Below are positions 51,306 through 59,779 of a stretch of DNA of 64,000 nt, piece by piece. The notes beneath the pieces were generated by a model. That model did no database searches and was not told the DNA's origin. It saw nothing but the letters and a program-made list of their open reading frames with translations. Every line of letters begins with the position of its first letter. Within the stretch, counting starts at the first letter, position 1. The position numbers and the translations under genes were made by a program. The stretch is from Schaedlerella glycyrrhizinilytica_A (GTDB lineage Bacteria; Bacillota; Clostridia; Lachnospirales; Lachnospiraceae), in assembly GCF_042852765.1 (NCBI RefSeq), contig NZ_AP031414.1; one strand, written 5' to 3'.

Positions 51306-53234
51306 CTATTTCTCGCAATTCTCCTGTAATAAATAATTTTCGCCTTCCAACTTGAAAAAAACATTATTTTTGAACTCTTCCGGATATGTGTCTATTCCAG
51401 TTGTTAATATTATTTGATATTGGGTTTTCATTTCTTCCGTATATTTATCAGCCTCTGCCAATAAACCAATATTTTTAATTAAATTTTCTTTGTCAATTCC
51501 CTCCTTATTGGGTGTATCAATCATTAAAAATTGGGGGAAATTAGCTTCATTTTTTAAACTTTCAATCAACATTGTCAAAAAGTACATTAACCTTTTAGGA
51601 ACAGCTGCACTTCTTTCACGATATGCTCCCAAATTTATATGAGGCATATAATCCTCTCCTATATACGCAGAATAACAGTGTTCATCAGCACGTTTCATTA
51701 GACTAAAATAAACTTCGTCAAAATCCTTCTTCTTATTCAACATATCTTCTCTTGCAGCATTAAGGAAAGAATCTACCCTTATTTTTAAGCCTTCTACCTT
51801 ATTTCTTAGCTGAATCACTTGAGAAGCAAGTGTTTCTCTTTTTTTGGCCAAATCTTTTGCCTGTTTTAACTCCAATATTATTCCATTTAATTCTCGTTCT
51901 CGCTCGTCAAGTTGACGAATATATGCTGAATTATAATTTGTTGCAATATCCTTCGTCAATTCATCAATATAAAGCCTTATTTTTTCAATAGATTGTTCTG
52001 CTTTTTCAATATGACCAATTATTATTTTCAATCGTTGACTTTTTCTTTCTAACAACTGTTCAAGTGACTGAATAGACTTTTTCTTTACTTTCAAAATGTC
52101 TAAGTATTCTTCATCCGTATAGAAAAATTTTTCATACTGTTCTTCTTCAATGTCGTTTCCACATATACATTTCCCTTTTTCACGTTCTACTTCTCTTAAA
52201 CAGTAAGGGCACGTATTCGGAGTAAACAATTTCAACTTTTTATTAACAAGCCTAATTTTTTCAATTTCACTCAGTTCTTTTTCTGATTCATCAATCAAAT
52301 ACAAAATTTTATCAATAGATTGTGTTGTTAAATTTTTTGCAGATTCCCACTCTTCCAACTTATGTTGGTTTAATATTAACTCTTTTTTTTGTTGACCTAT
52401 TAGTTGCCAAATTTCATCTGAATTACCTTGTTCTCTTGAAGCAATTTCTCGTTCGATTTGAACTTTCTCTATCATTTCCTGATTTTCTGATATCATTGAA
52501 TTAATATGAATAACATTCGCCAAATCATAGTCTAAAACTTCTCCAAGGAATTCATCATAACTATCCATAACTGCTTGTGCTTTCTCAAGCTCTTTCATTG
52601 TTAATTTATACTGTCCCAATGTTGAATAATAATCATTGTACGTCTTCCCAAGCAAAATCTCAAATATTGCTTTCCTAATCTCAAGTGAATCTGACAAAAA
52701 ATTAGAATTATCCGCTTCTTTATAAACTTTATCAACCTCCGTTTCTTGATCATGATAAACCAATCTCAATAAATCAGTAAAATTAAGTTTAAAGCTTCTT
52801 GTCCCTTGTACAATATCAAAAACGTTTATATTTAATTTTCCTAATATCCAATCAGAAAAAACCATAGTATGTTCATCACTTTGATTTCTTAATACACAAG
52901 TCTCCCTGACTTCCTCATCTTCTCCAACTACAAATATTAAGTTGTCTCCTATATAGCGTGTTAGCTCATATTTTTCATCATCAATTTCAATTAGTAATTC
53001 TACGTAATTATTTGTATCATAAAATATCTCATTATGTTTTTTTGAATCATTATCATCATTTTTATTAAATGCTTGTACTCTTCCTCCCAATCCATAATAA
53101 ATCAAATTCATGAACGTGCTTTTTCCATGCCCATTTACGCCTTCCATTATTACGATTCCATCATTCAAATAAGGAGATTCGAAACTATATTTATCTCCAC
53201 TATACACAACTCTTCTAATAGCTAATCTTCCCAT
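51306..53234 (-). CDS. SMC/Rad50-like ABC ATPase of a Lamassu/ABC-3C-like system (LmuB-like)
   Basis: 642 residues. Walker A GVNGHGKST (32-40); head lobe to about 200; two coiled-coil arms (about 205-335 and 370-510) joined by a zinc-hook-like knuckle with Cys342, Cys345, Cys356 and Cys358 (CPYC, then CIC); C-terminal head lobe with signature-like AAVPKRLMYFLT and Walker B FLMIDTPNKEG. Such proteins sense DNA ends or unusual DNA and release the effector. The start overlaps the middle gene by 13 bp. GC content is about 30 percent, far below the core genes, pointing to horizontal gain. Confidence 0.87.
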   Translation of the reverse strand: MGRLAIRRVVYSGDKYSFESPYLNDGIVIMEGVNGHGKSTFMNLIYYGLGGRVQAFNKNDDNDSKKHNEIFYDTNNYVELLIEIDDEKYELTRYIGDNLIFVVGEDEEVRETCVLRNQSDEHTMVFSDWILGKLNINVFDIVQGTRSFKLNFTDLLRLVYHDQETEVDKVYKEADNSNFLSDSLEIRKAIFEILLGKTYNDYYSTLGQYKLTMKELEKAQAVMDSYDEFLGEVLDYDLANVIHINSMISENQEMIEKVQIEREIASREQGNSDEIWQLIGQQKKELILNQHKLEEWESAKNLTTQSIDKILYLIDESEKELSEIEKIRLVNKKLKLFTPNTCPYCLREVEREKGKCICGNDIEEEQYEKFFYTDEEYLDILKVKKKSIQSLEQLLERKSQRLKIIIGHIEKAEQSIEKIRLYIDELTKDIATNYNSAYIRQLDERERELNGIILELKQAKDLAKKRETLASQVIQLRNKVEGLKIRVDSFLNAAREDMLNKKKDFDEVYFSLMKRADEHCYSAYIGEDYMPHINLGAYRERSAAVPKRLMYFLTMLIESLKNEANFPQFLMIDTPNKEGIDKENLIKNIGLLAEADKYTEEMKTQYQIILTTGIDTYPEEFKNNVFFKLEGENYLLQENCEK

Positions 53235-53740
53235 TTTGACACCTCATCATATCCGAACACCTTTTTTTGCAATGTTTCCAATTTCAAACTTCTTATTCTG
53301 GGAATTAGTTTTCTTACAGTAAAACATCTATTTAAATCCTCATCCAATATTTTCATTTCTATCAGATTGTTAAATGCTTCGCTCTCTTTTAAAGTGACAT
53401 TAATATTACTATTTTTAATACTTCTGGTCAGCTCAACCATATTTTGTTTTTCTAAAAAAAAGAGAACTCTCTTTATTACAGAAACATTTAATCTTGAATC
53501 GCAAAAAAACTTAATCGCTTTATCACTATCAAAAATATTTAGTTGACTATGATGTATTAATTTCTGTAGAAATATGATATTCTCTTCACTTTTTATAGCT
53601 TCTAATACTATTCCTAATTTTCTATAGTCTTCAAATGGTTTTTTGTCACAATCCAGAGCCTTTAAAATTGAAAGGAGTTTTATTGTAATAAAGTAATAAT
53701 CTTCTTCAAGAATGAACATCATTCTTTTTTTACTATCCAT
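53222..53740 (-). CDS. Middle component of the Lamassu/ABC-3C-like system (LmuC-like)
   Basis: 172 residues, mainly helical, no enzymatic motif (MDSKKRMMFILEEDYYFITI at the N-terminus; LEKQNMVELTRSI; IRSLKLETLQKKVFGYDEVS). It is wedged between the effector and ATPase genes, overlapping both (8 and 13 bp), which fixes it as part of the same complex. Called by position, size and translational coupling rather than by sequence recognition. Confidence 0.7.
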   Translation of the reverse strand: MDSKKRMMFILEEDYYFITIKLLSILKALDCDKKPFEDYRKLGIVLEAIKSEENIIFLQKLIHHSQLNIFDSDKAIKFFCDSRLNVSVIKRVLFFLEKQNMVELTRSIKNSNINVTLKESEAFNNLIEMKILDEDLNRCFTVRKLIPRIRSLKLETLQKKVFGYDEVSKWED

Positions 53741-54998
53741 TTACGTTTCCCCCTTCATCTAATGCCAAATAGCACTCTTGAAACAATATAATTATTGTTT
53801 TTCTTATCATATCTTGATCTTCAAAAGCTACATCGTATGTTTTAGCTTTATCTTGGATAAACTCATATGCTCCATGTGTTAACTCTTCAATAAACACTTC
53901 TATTTCATCTTGTGTAAAAGCACTGTTTCGCTCCTTCAAGAATTTCTTTATTTTCTTCTGGCACGCTTTATATACTCTGTAATTATAAGCCTTTACCTGT
54001 CTATGATTTTGATGATGGCTTTGCTCATATGCACCATCAATATATTCCTCTTCCAGTTCTTCCAAAGAATCTTTTTCAAAATCTGGACATACGCACAAAA
54101 ACTTTTCATTTATATTTCTTACATCATCACATTGTATATCATCCCATTTTTCGTACATTGGATCTAATTTCTCTTGTATTTTAGCCTCTTGTGCAAATTC
54201 TAAAAATAAAGATTTGATCTCCGCGACATGTACAATACGACATAAAAAATCATCTTCAAACTTTCTGGATTCTATCATATCTAGCATTTGTGCGACGATT
54301 GCAGGTATATATTTTTCATTCACATTATATTTAAGACATATCTCTCCCACTAATCTTTCGACATTTTTCCTAATTTCAATCTCATCAGCCTTTCCAAAAT
54401 TCCATTCTATCAAATCAAAAAATTTTTCCCATTTTTCTTTATCCATAGAATCTAATATTTTTTCAAAAAGTTCTATATCTTCTTCTTTGTTGATATGCTT
54501 TTTATGTTGTTCTAAATAATATGCCCTAAAAATAGGCAGAACAAAAGGAAACGCTTCATCATATTTCTTTTCACACAACAACTGAATTAACGGTTCTTCT
54601 GGCAACGTCTCTTTTATTTTTTTTAATTCGCCAACTTTCTTTTCTTTTTTTATATTTGTATTTGTATAAAAAACAAATTTGATACTCTCAGACACTTCAA
54701 CTGTACCATACCAAGTATCAAAGAAGATTCTTAAAGAATTCTTTACTTCATGACTGTTCATTGAAAAATCTGTTGAATACGATTTATTTTGTTCTGCCGT
54801 ATAATTAGTGGTCTCATGCTCTACATCAACCTCTAAGACATCATCAATATGTTCAATAGTACAAAACACAGCCCTCTTATTCTCTAAAAGGGCCCCTAAC
54901 AATCTCTCAGCAGCACGTATCTTTTGCAAACCAATGCCTTTGATACTTGAATCTGCATCTGTATTAATCTGTTCTGTCTGAAGTACTTCCTTAATCAT
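53733..54998 (-). CDS. Effector of the Lamassu/ABC-3C-like system, Cap4-like nuclease domain (LmuA-like)
   Basis: 421 residues. Residues 18-115 look like a Cap4/DUF4297-type PD-(D/E)xK nuclease: GIGLQKIRAAERLLGALL helix, then TIEHIDDVLEVD (Glu49, Asp52, Asp53), then AEQNK with a Q-x-K motif (Gln70, Lys72), then a helix with NSLRIFFDTWYG. The rest (about 130-420) is helical and charged, matching a C-terminal interaction region that binds the ATPase complex. First gene of the operon. An inverted repeat ATGCTA-TTCT-TAGCAT (55038-55053) lies in its promoter region. Catalytic activity is inferred from motif spacing only. Confidence 0.75.
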   Translation of the reverse strand: MIKEVLQTEQINTDADSSIKGIGLQKIRAAERLLGALLENKRAVFCTIEHIDDVLEVDVEHETTNYTAEQNKSYSTDFSMNSHEVKNSLRIFFDTWYGTVEVSESIKFVFYTNTNIKKEKKVGELKKIKETLPEEPLIQLLCEKKYDEAFPFVLPIFRAYYLEQHKKHINKEEDIELFEKILDSMDKEKWEKFFDLIEWNFGKADEIEIRKNVERLVGEICLKYNVNEKYIPAIVAQMLDMIESRKFEDDFLCRIVHVAEIKSLFLEFAQEAKIQEKLDPMYEKWDDIQCDDVRNINEKFLCVCPDFEKDSLEELEEEYIDGAYEQSHHQNHRQVKAYNYRVYKACQKKIKKFLKERNSAFTQDEIEVFIEELTHGAYEFIQDKAKTYDVAFEDQDMIRKTIIILFQECYLALDEGGNVNG

Positions 54999-55397
54999 CT
55001 TCTCACCTTTATATGTACATACTTTTACTGTTCCATTATGCTATTCTTAGCATATCATAAATCATAAACAAAATGAATACATCATAACATCAATTATATC
55101 AATAGAATACATATTATTTTTTAAGTATCCCTCACAAATCTAATCATTATCTTGCATATATACCCTTACACGAATTTAGGTCACAAATCCGATTCGCATT
55201 ATTCCGTCCAAACCGTGTTTTATATCCAAATTATATGGAAATATGGATCAAATGGACGTTTCAGCACTGAAAATAACTTGAAATCAGATTAAGAGACAGG
55301 TATTCTATAATATGCCTCACCATCTAACTTTTCTCTATTATAATCTCAATTTCTCTTTTCATCAATCGGAAAATACTTCCACGACAACTTACGAAAG
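54999..55397. other. AT-rich region upstream of the Lamassu-like operon
   Basis: Contains the probable operon promoter region and the inverted repeat ATGCTA/TAGCAT at 55038-55053, 40 bp before the start codon and possibly an operator. Between about 55100 and 55397 nothing was recognised: no open frame with a ribosome site and no strong hairpin. Confidence 0.4.
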
Positions 55398-55627
55398 GTT
55401 GGGGAATCTTACGCTATCATACATTAAAAGTTGGGGAAATATTGGGGAGTTACACTACTCCCCAACAAAATAAAACAGGCAATCTTCGCCTACTTATTTC
55501 AGAAGAATGAGGCGAAGTTTCACACGCCAGTTGGGGAATTGAAATTCCCCAACTCACTCCCCAACTTTTACCCAATTCCATGCATAAATAGCGGTAATTT
55601 ACGATAAGTCAAAATTTATTCCCCAAT
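55398..55627. repeat. Cluster of eight GTTGGGGA-type repeats
   Basis: Eight copies of GTTGGGGA (or ATTGGGGA), four in each orientation: forward at 55398, 55430, 55441 and 55530; reverse (TCCCCAAC/T) at 55459, 55546, 55558 and 55620. Some are arranged as inverted pairs (55441/55459; 55530/55546). They lie in an otherwise AT-rich, gene-free stretch between the accessory island and tsf. Could be binding sites of an initiator or recombinase of a mobile element (iteron-like) or an end of the island. Confidence 0.65.
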
Positions 55628-55631
55628 ACGC

Positions 55632-55678
55632 AAAAAACCTTGAATCATCCCATTTTCATAGGAAATTCAAGGTTTTTC
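55632..55678 (-). terminator. Terminator of tsf
   Basis: On the minus strand AAAAACCTTGAAT pairs with ATTCAAGGTTTTTT around a 15-base loop, with the T-run at the end. Just after the tsf stop codon. Confidence 0.8.
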
Positions 55679-55729
55679 GTTGATTTACATGATAATCATA
55701 CGGTTCAAATTCTTATGCGAACTGTAAGA

Positions 55730-56650
55730 TTATGCGTTCATCTGTGCAGCTACTTCTGCAGCAAAATCTTCCTGTTTCTTCTCCAGACCTTCGCCTGTCT
55801 CGAAACGAACGAATTTCTTAACTGTTACGTTTGCACCGTTCTCTTTTGCAACTTTCTCTACATATTTTGCAACTGTCAGATCGCTGTCCTGAACGTATGT
55901 CTGGTCTAACAGACAGATCTCTTTCATCTCTTTGTTCAGACGTCCGATGATCATCTTCTCGATGATGTTGTCCGGTTTCTCCGGATTCTCTTTCTTAGCC
56001 TGAGCAAGAAGAATCTCTTTCTCATGATCCATGTATTCCTGAGATACTTCTGCACGGGATACATACTTCGGATACATCGCCGCTACCTGCATAGCTACGT
56101 TTCTTAAGCATCCTTTGATCTCATCATTCACTACGTCTGTCTCAGCTTCGATCAGAACACCGATACGTCCGCCGCCGTGGATGTAAGATACAACACATCC
56201 GTCTGTCACAATCTTCTCAAATCTTCTGATGCTCAAGTTCTCTCCGATCACTGCGATCTTCTCTACCAGAGCGTCTTTTACAGTCTTGCTCGGATCAGCT
56301 GCCCATGCCTCTGCCATGAAAGCATCCATGTCTGCCGCATCGCTGTCTGCTGCCTGGTTAGCAACTTCCTCAACGAATCCCTGAAACTCTGCGTTCTTTG
56401 CTACGAAGTCTGTCTCAGAGTTAACTTCTACGATTGCTGCTACTTTATCATCTTTTACAACAGTTTTAACGATACCCTCTGCTGCGATTCTTCCAGCTTT
56501 TTTCTCAGCTTTTGCCTGTCCGTTCTTTCTCAGGTATTCAACTGCTGCATCCATATCTCCGTTTGTTTCGTTCAGAGCTTTTTTGCAGTCCATCATGCCT
56601 GCGCCTGTCATTTCTCTCAGTTCTTTTACCATGCTTGCTGTGATTGCCAT
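55730..56650 (-). CDS. tsf: Elongation factor Ts
   Basis: 306 residues. Starts MAITASMVKELREMTGAGMMDCKKAL, the UBA-like EF-Ts opening; core dimer domain follows (TDFVAKN, GGRIGVLIE). Nucleotide exchange factor for EF-Tu. Ribosome site GAGGAGG before the start. Downstream of rpsB in the usual order, separated by 131 bp with a hairpin. Confidence 0.98.
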   Translation of the reverse strand: MAITASMVKELREMTGAGMMDCKKALNETNGDMDAAVEYLRKNGQAKAEKKAGRIAAEGIVKTVVKDDKVAAIVEVNSETDFVAKNAEFQGFVEEVANQAADSDAADMDAFMAEAWAADPSKTVKDALVEKIAVIGENLSIRRFEKIVTDGCVVSYIHGGGRIGVLIEAETDVVNDEIKGCLRNVAMQVAAMYPKYVSRAEVSQEYMDHEKEILLAQAKKENPEKPDNIIEKMIIGRLNKEMKEICLLDQTYVQDSDLTVAKYVEKVAKENGANVTVKKFVRFETGEGLEKKQEDFAAEVAAQMNA

Positions 56651-56737
56651 GATTGTGTCCTCCTCAACATTTTTTCAGTTTCACATCAACTCAAAATAAT
56701 CCCCGCGGACTATTTTCACATACATTCAACTAAAAAT

Positions 56738-56775
56738 GCCCCAGCCTGTACCTTTAACAGGCTGAAGCATTCAAG
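56738..56775 (-). terminator. Hairpin with T-run between rpsB and tsf
   Basis: Minus strand GC..CAGCCTGT pairs with ACAGGCTG..GC, followed by ATTTTTAG. A partial terminator or attenuator that may set the rpsB:tsf ratio. Confidence 0.65.
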
Positions 56776-56781
56776 TCGTTC

Positions 56782-57528
56782 TTACTCTTCTACAGCCTCT
56801 TCAGCTACTGCTTCCTCAGCATCTTCATAATATGCTTCTTCTGCTGCTCCCTGATTTGCTTCGATAACAGCATCAGCCATCTTGGAAACGATCAGTTTCA
56901 CTGCTCTGATAGCGTCATCGTTACCCGGGATTACATAATCCAGTTCTTCCGGATCACAGTTTGTATCACAAATACCGATCAACGGAATTCCCAGTGTATG
57001 TGCTTCCTGAACACAGATTCTTTCTTTCTTCGGATCAACTACGAAGATTGCGTCCGGGATTCTCTTCATCTCTTTGATACCGCCAAGGTTCTTCTCAAGT
57101 TTATCCCATTCTTTTTTAATCTCGATAACTTCTTTCTTCGGCAGTACGTCAAATGTTCCGTCCTCAGCCATTCTCTCGATATCTTTCAGTCTCTGGATAC
57201 GGCTCTGGATCGTCTTGAAGTTTGTCAGCATACCTCCAAGCCATCTCTCGTTAACATAGAACATTCCGCAGCGCTCTGCCTCTGTTCTGATCGCATCCTG
57301 TGCCTGTTTCTTTGTTCCTACGAACAGGATCGTGCCGCCCTCAGCTGCGATATCAGCAACTGCCTGGTATGCATCGTCAACCATTCCTACGGATTTCTGC
57401 AGATCGATGATGTAGATTCCGTTTCTCTCTGTGTAGATGTACGGAGCCATCTTAGGGTTCCATCTTCTTGTCTGATGTCCAAAATGAACACCGGCTTCCA
57501 ACAGCTGTTTCATTGAAATAACGCTCAT
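56782..57528 (-). CDS. rpsB: 30S ribosomal protein S2
   Basis: 248 residues from 57528 (TTGGAGG 7-8 bp upstream); the longer open frame to 57648 runs through the leader. Starts MSVISMKQLLEAGVHFGHQT and continues with the S2 pattern (WNPKMAPYIY, FVGTKKQAQ, NERWLGGMLTNF). The acidic tail (EEAYYEDAEEA) is typical of Lachnospiraceae S2. Confidence 0.97.
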   Translation of the reverse strand: MSVISMKQLLEAGVHFGHQTRRWNPKMAPYIYTERNGIYIIDLQKSVGMVDDAYQAVADIAAEGGTILFVGTKKQAQDAIRTEAERCGMFYVNERWLGGMLTNFKTIQSRIQRLKDIERMAEDGTFDVLPKKEVIEIKKEWDKLEKNLGGIKEMKRIPDAIFVVDPKKERICVQEAHTLGIPLIGICDTNCDPEELDYVIPGNDDAIRAVKLIVSKMADAVIEANQGAAEEAYYEDAEEAVAEEAVEE

Positions 57529-57642
57529 GTTTCTTCCTCCAATTGGTTTTAATCTTCCGCATACTGTTCCCTGTCTCCAAACCATCCTGCCTCGCAGGAT
57601 TAGGCACCTGTGGAGTTGCCTGTATGCGTGCTTTTTTGCAAC
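57529..57642 (-). promoter_or_regulatory. Structured rpsB leader, possible S2 autoregulatory RNA
   Basis: The predicted 5' UTR is about 114 bases. On the minus strand it has AGGCA.CTCCACAG.TGCCT and ATCCTGC-GAG-GCAGGAT, two neighbouring hairpins before the ribosome site. Ribosomal protein leaders often bind their own product; this one is not identified with a known family. Confidence 0.45.
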
Positions 57643-57648
57643 ATTCAT

Positions 57649-57677
57649 ATTCTATCATAATCAACTTGTAATTGCAA
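57649..57677 (-). promoter_or_regulatory. Promoter of rpsB
   Basis: Minus strand TTGCAA (57672-57677), 17-bp spacer, TAGAAT (57649-57654). Overlaps the divergent gloA promoter. Confidence 0.7.
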
Positions 57678-57693
57678 GGCTTTTCCCTATAAT
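57666..57693 (+). promoter_or_regulatory. Promoter of the glyoxalase gene
   Basis: TTGTAA (57666-57671), 16-bp spacer, TATAAT (57688-57693). The rpsB -35 box lies inside its spacer, so the two polymerases compete for the site. Confidence 0.65.
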
Positions 57694-57767
57694 TTTCTTG
57701 TGATAGAATGGATACGATTATCACAAACACTGCATTCAGCAACAAGATTGCAGAAAGGAGTACAGTC

Positions 57768-58136
57768 ATGAAATTTACATTTGCACATAACAACCTGAAC
57801 GTATTCGATCTCGACAGATCTCTCTCGTTTTACAAGGAAGCTTTGGGATTGACCGAGACAAGACGGAAAGATGCCGAAGACGGCAGTTTTACACTCGTAT
57901 ATCTCGGAGACGGCGCAACGCCGCACCTTTTGGAACTCACATGGCTCAGAGACATGGATCGCCCGTATGAACTCGGAGACAATGAGATCCACCTCGCATT
58001 TGAGGTCGATGATTTTGACGCTGCCCTTGCGAAACACAAAGAGATGGGATGCGTCTGCTTCGAGAATCCGGCAATGGGAATTTATTTCATCGAAGATCCT
58101 GACGGATACTGGCTGGAGATCGTACCTGCGAAATAA
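57768..58136 (+). CDS. gloA: Lactoylglutathione lyase-like VOC protein (glyoxalase I family)
   Basis: 122 residues from 57768 (AGAAAGGAG 8 bp upstream). Single VOC unit with four probable metal ligands: His7, Glu56 (HLLELTW), His75 (EIHLAFE) and Glu117 (WLEIVP). Detoxifies methylglyoxal adducts or acts on a related substrate. Single gene, closed by a terminator at 58196-58242. Confidence 0.88.
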   Translation: MKFTFAHNNLNVFDLDRSLSFYKEALGLTETRRKDAEDGSFTLVYLGDGATPHLLELTWLRDMDRPYELGDNEIHLAFEVDDFDAALAKHKEMGCVCFENPAMGIYFIEDPDGYWLEIVPAK

Positions 58137-58195
58137 TCCATATACCATTCAAGTCTGTGATCAGATATCAGATATCAACTATCAGCAAATCCAAA

Positions 58196-58242
58196 ACAGC
58201 CGCTTCCCGAATCTCACGATCCGGGAAACGGCTGTCTCTTTT
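58196..58242. terminator. Terminator between gloA and the NlpC/P60 gene
   Basis: ACAGCCG.TTCCCG pairs with CGGGAA.CGGCTGT around 12 bases, followed by CTCTTTTG. Stands between convergent genes. Confidence 0.75.
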
Positions 58243-58323
58243 GTATTTCGCAAAGTCTTCTGTACTTTAAATATTCTTCTGTACGTTACATATTCTTTTG
58301 TACTTTATCTATGTAAAAAATCT

Positions 58324-59517
58324 TTAGTAGCGAACATAAATCATACCGCTCTGAACCGGTCCTACAATGACACCGACTCCATATGTGGCTGCATGGATCA
58401 TCTGACCTCCGCCGATATAGATACCGCAGTGATCTGCATTTACACATACATCCCCCGGCTGCGGATCGCTTACCTGCGGCCATGTCAAAAATGTGTAGGT
58501 TGTCCCAAGTCTGCTATAAGCGCCTGTCAGACAGTAGGATACGAATCCCGAACAGTCAAACGCTCCCGGAGAGCACGCTCCCCATACATATTCCGCATTG
58601 CCGACCCAGCTATATGCCCGGTCTACGATCGCATTCCCTGTATTCACATCATAATTCGGCTGTGGTGCCGGATCCGGTTCCGGTGTCGGAGCTGTGTTTC
58701 CGCCTGCATCCGGCGTCGGAGTCTCTTCCGGTGCCGGAGTATTCGTTGTTCCGCCGCTGTTTGTTCCCGTACCACCGCCTGCCGGGTTATTATTATTCAC
58801 CTGATTCTGCTTTGCCGCTTCCTCAGCCGCTTTCTGCTCTGCCGCCGCTTTTGCCTGTGATGCCTCCACAGCAACACGAGCCGCTTCCTGAATCATGGAA
58901 TCCAGATTTGCGATCTCGGAACTTTTGGAATTGATCGTATTGTTCAATTCTTCCGACTGCGACTGATACTGGCTTTCCAGACTCTGCAGATTCGCACGAT
59001 CCGTCTCCAATGTCTGTTTCAGTTCTGCGACCTCATTGACAGTCTCCTGATAAACTTCCAGCTGATCTCTGTCATACTCATGTACTTTCTGTACATACTC
59101 AGCCTGCGTTAAAACTTCTGCGATACTTCCGGAAGAAAGGATTCTCTCAAGTGCGGATCCTTCGCCTTCCTCATACATATATTTGATACGAAGCTTCAGA
59201 TCTTCATACTGCTGCTGTTCTTTTTCTTCTGCCACCTGCAAATCTGCCTCAGCCTGTGTGATCTTCTGACCATTCTCGATCAACTGGGTCTCCAGTTCAT
59301 TCATCTTCGTCATCAAAGAGTTCAGCTGATTCTGTAAAGCACTGACTTCTCCCTGTGCACTGGCTTTCTGAGATTCGAGATTTGCCTGGTTCGCTGCTGC
59401 CTGATCTGCCGCTGCTGTTGCCTCTTCTACGGTCGGTGCCGCCAGTACCGGCGTTACGATCATAGAACACGACAAAGCAAGTACAAGCAGGATACTGCGT
59501 ACTTTCTTAAATTTCAT
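58324..59517 (-). CDS. Secreted peptidoglycan hydrolase, CwlO-like coiled coil plus NlpC/P60
   Basis: 397 residues. Signal peptide 1-27 (LLVLALSCSMIVTPVLA); long coiled coil (about 30-235; Gln/Glu/Ala rich) as in CwlO/PcsB proteins regulated by FtsEX; Pro/Thr/Gly linker (about 240-290); NlpC/P60 endopeptidase with Cys322 (DCSGF), His363 (DHCGIYIGG) and a further polar residue downstream. Cuts peptide stems of peptidoglycan in growth or division. A consensus promoter lies about 140 bases upstream. Confidence 0.92.
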   Translation of the reverse strand: MKFKKVRSILLVLALSCSMIVTPVLAAPTVEEATAAADQAAANQANLESQKASAQGEVSALQNQLNSLMTKMNELETQLIENGQKITQAEADLQVAEEKEQQQYEDLKLRIKYMYEEGEGSALERILSSGSIAEVLTQAEYVQKVHEYDRDQLEVYQETVNEVAELKQTLETDRANLQSLESQYQSQSEELNNTINSKSSEIANLDSMIQEAARVAVEASQAKAAAEQKAAEEAAKQNQVNNNNPAGGGTGTNSGGTTNTPAPEETPTPDAGGNTAPTPEPDPAPQPNYDVNTGNAIVDRAYSWVGNAEYVWGACSPGAFDCSGFVSYCLTGAYSRLGTTYTFLTWPQVSDPQPGDVCVNADHCGIYIGGGQMIHAATYGVGVIVGPVQSGMIYVRY

Positions 59518-59663
59518 TTTTCCACCTGTCCTTATACAATTAATTATCTATGTCCCCACATATCTGCTTCATCATACAACATTTCCCAAAACTTTTCAAT
59601 CTTTTTACTAAAAAAAGCAAAATACGCGGGATTCTTATTATCACTGTTTACTATTCAAACAGC

Positions 59664-59692
59664 ATTATACTAGAACTCCGCATATTTTGCAA
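59664..59692 (-). promoter_or_regulatory. Promoter of the NlpC/P60 gene
   Basis: Minus strand TTGCAA (59687-59692), 17-bp spacer, TATAAT (59664-59669). The start point gives a 5' UTR of about 140 bases, AT-rich, without a known riboswitch pattern. Confidence 0.75.
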
Positions 59693-59779
59693 TAAGTTTT
59701 TAACATTTTTGTAACAGTTTTTAAAGCTGTTTTTGCAGCTTCTTCCAAGCATTTTGCAGTAGTTTATCTTCGCCCCTCT

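Noticed and set aside
55398..55627. GTTGGGGA repeats as a CRISPR array
   Set aside because: Units are only 8 bases, irregularly spaced and in both orientations, and no cas genes are present.
59518..59657. Riboswitch in the long leader of the NlpC/P60 gene
   Set aside because: The leader is AT-rich with no multi-stem fold or known consensus such as the c-di-AMP riboswitch.
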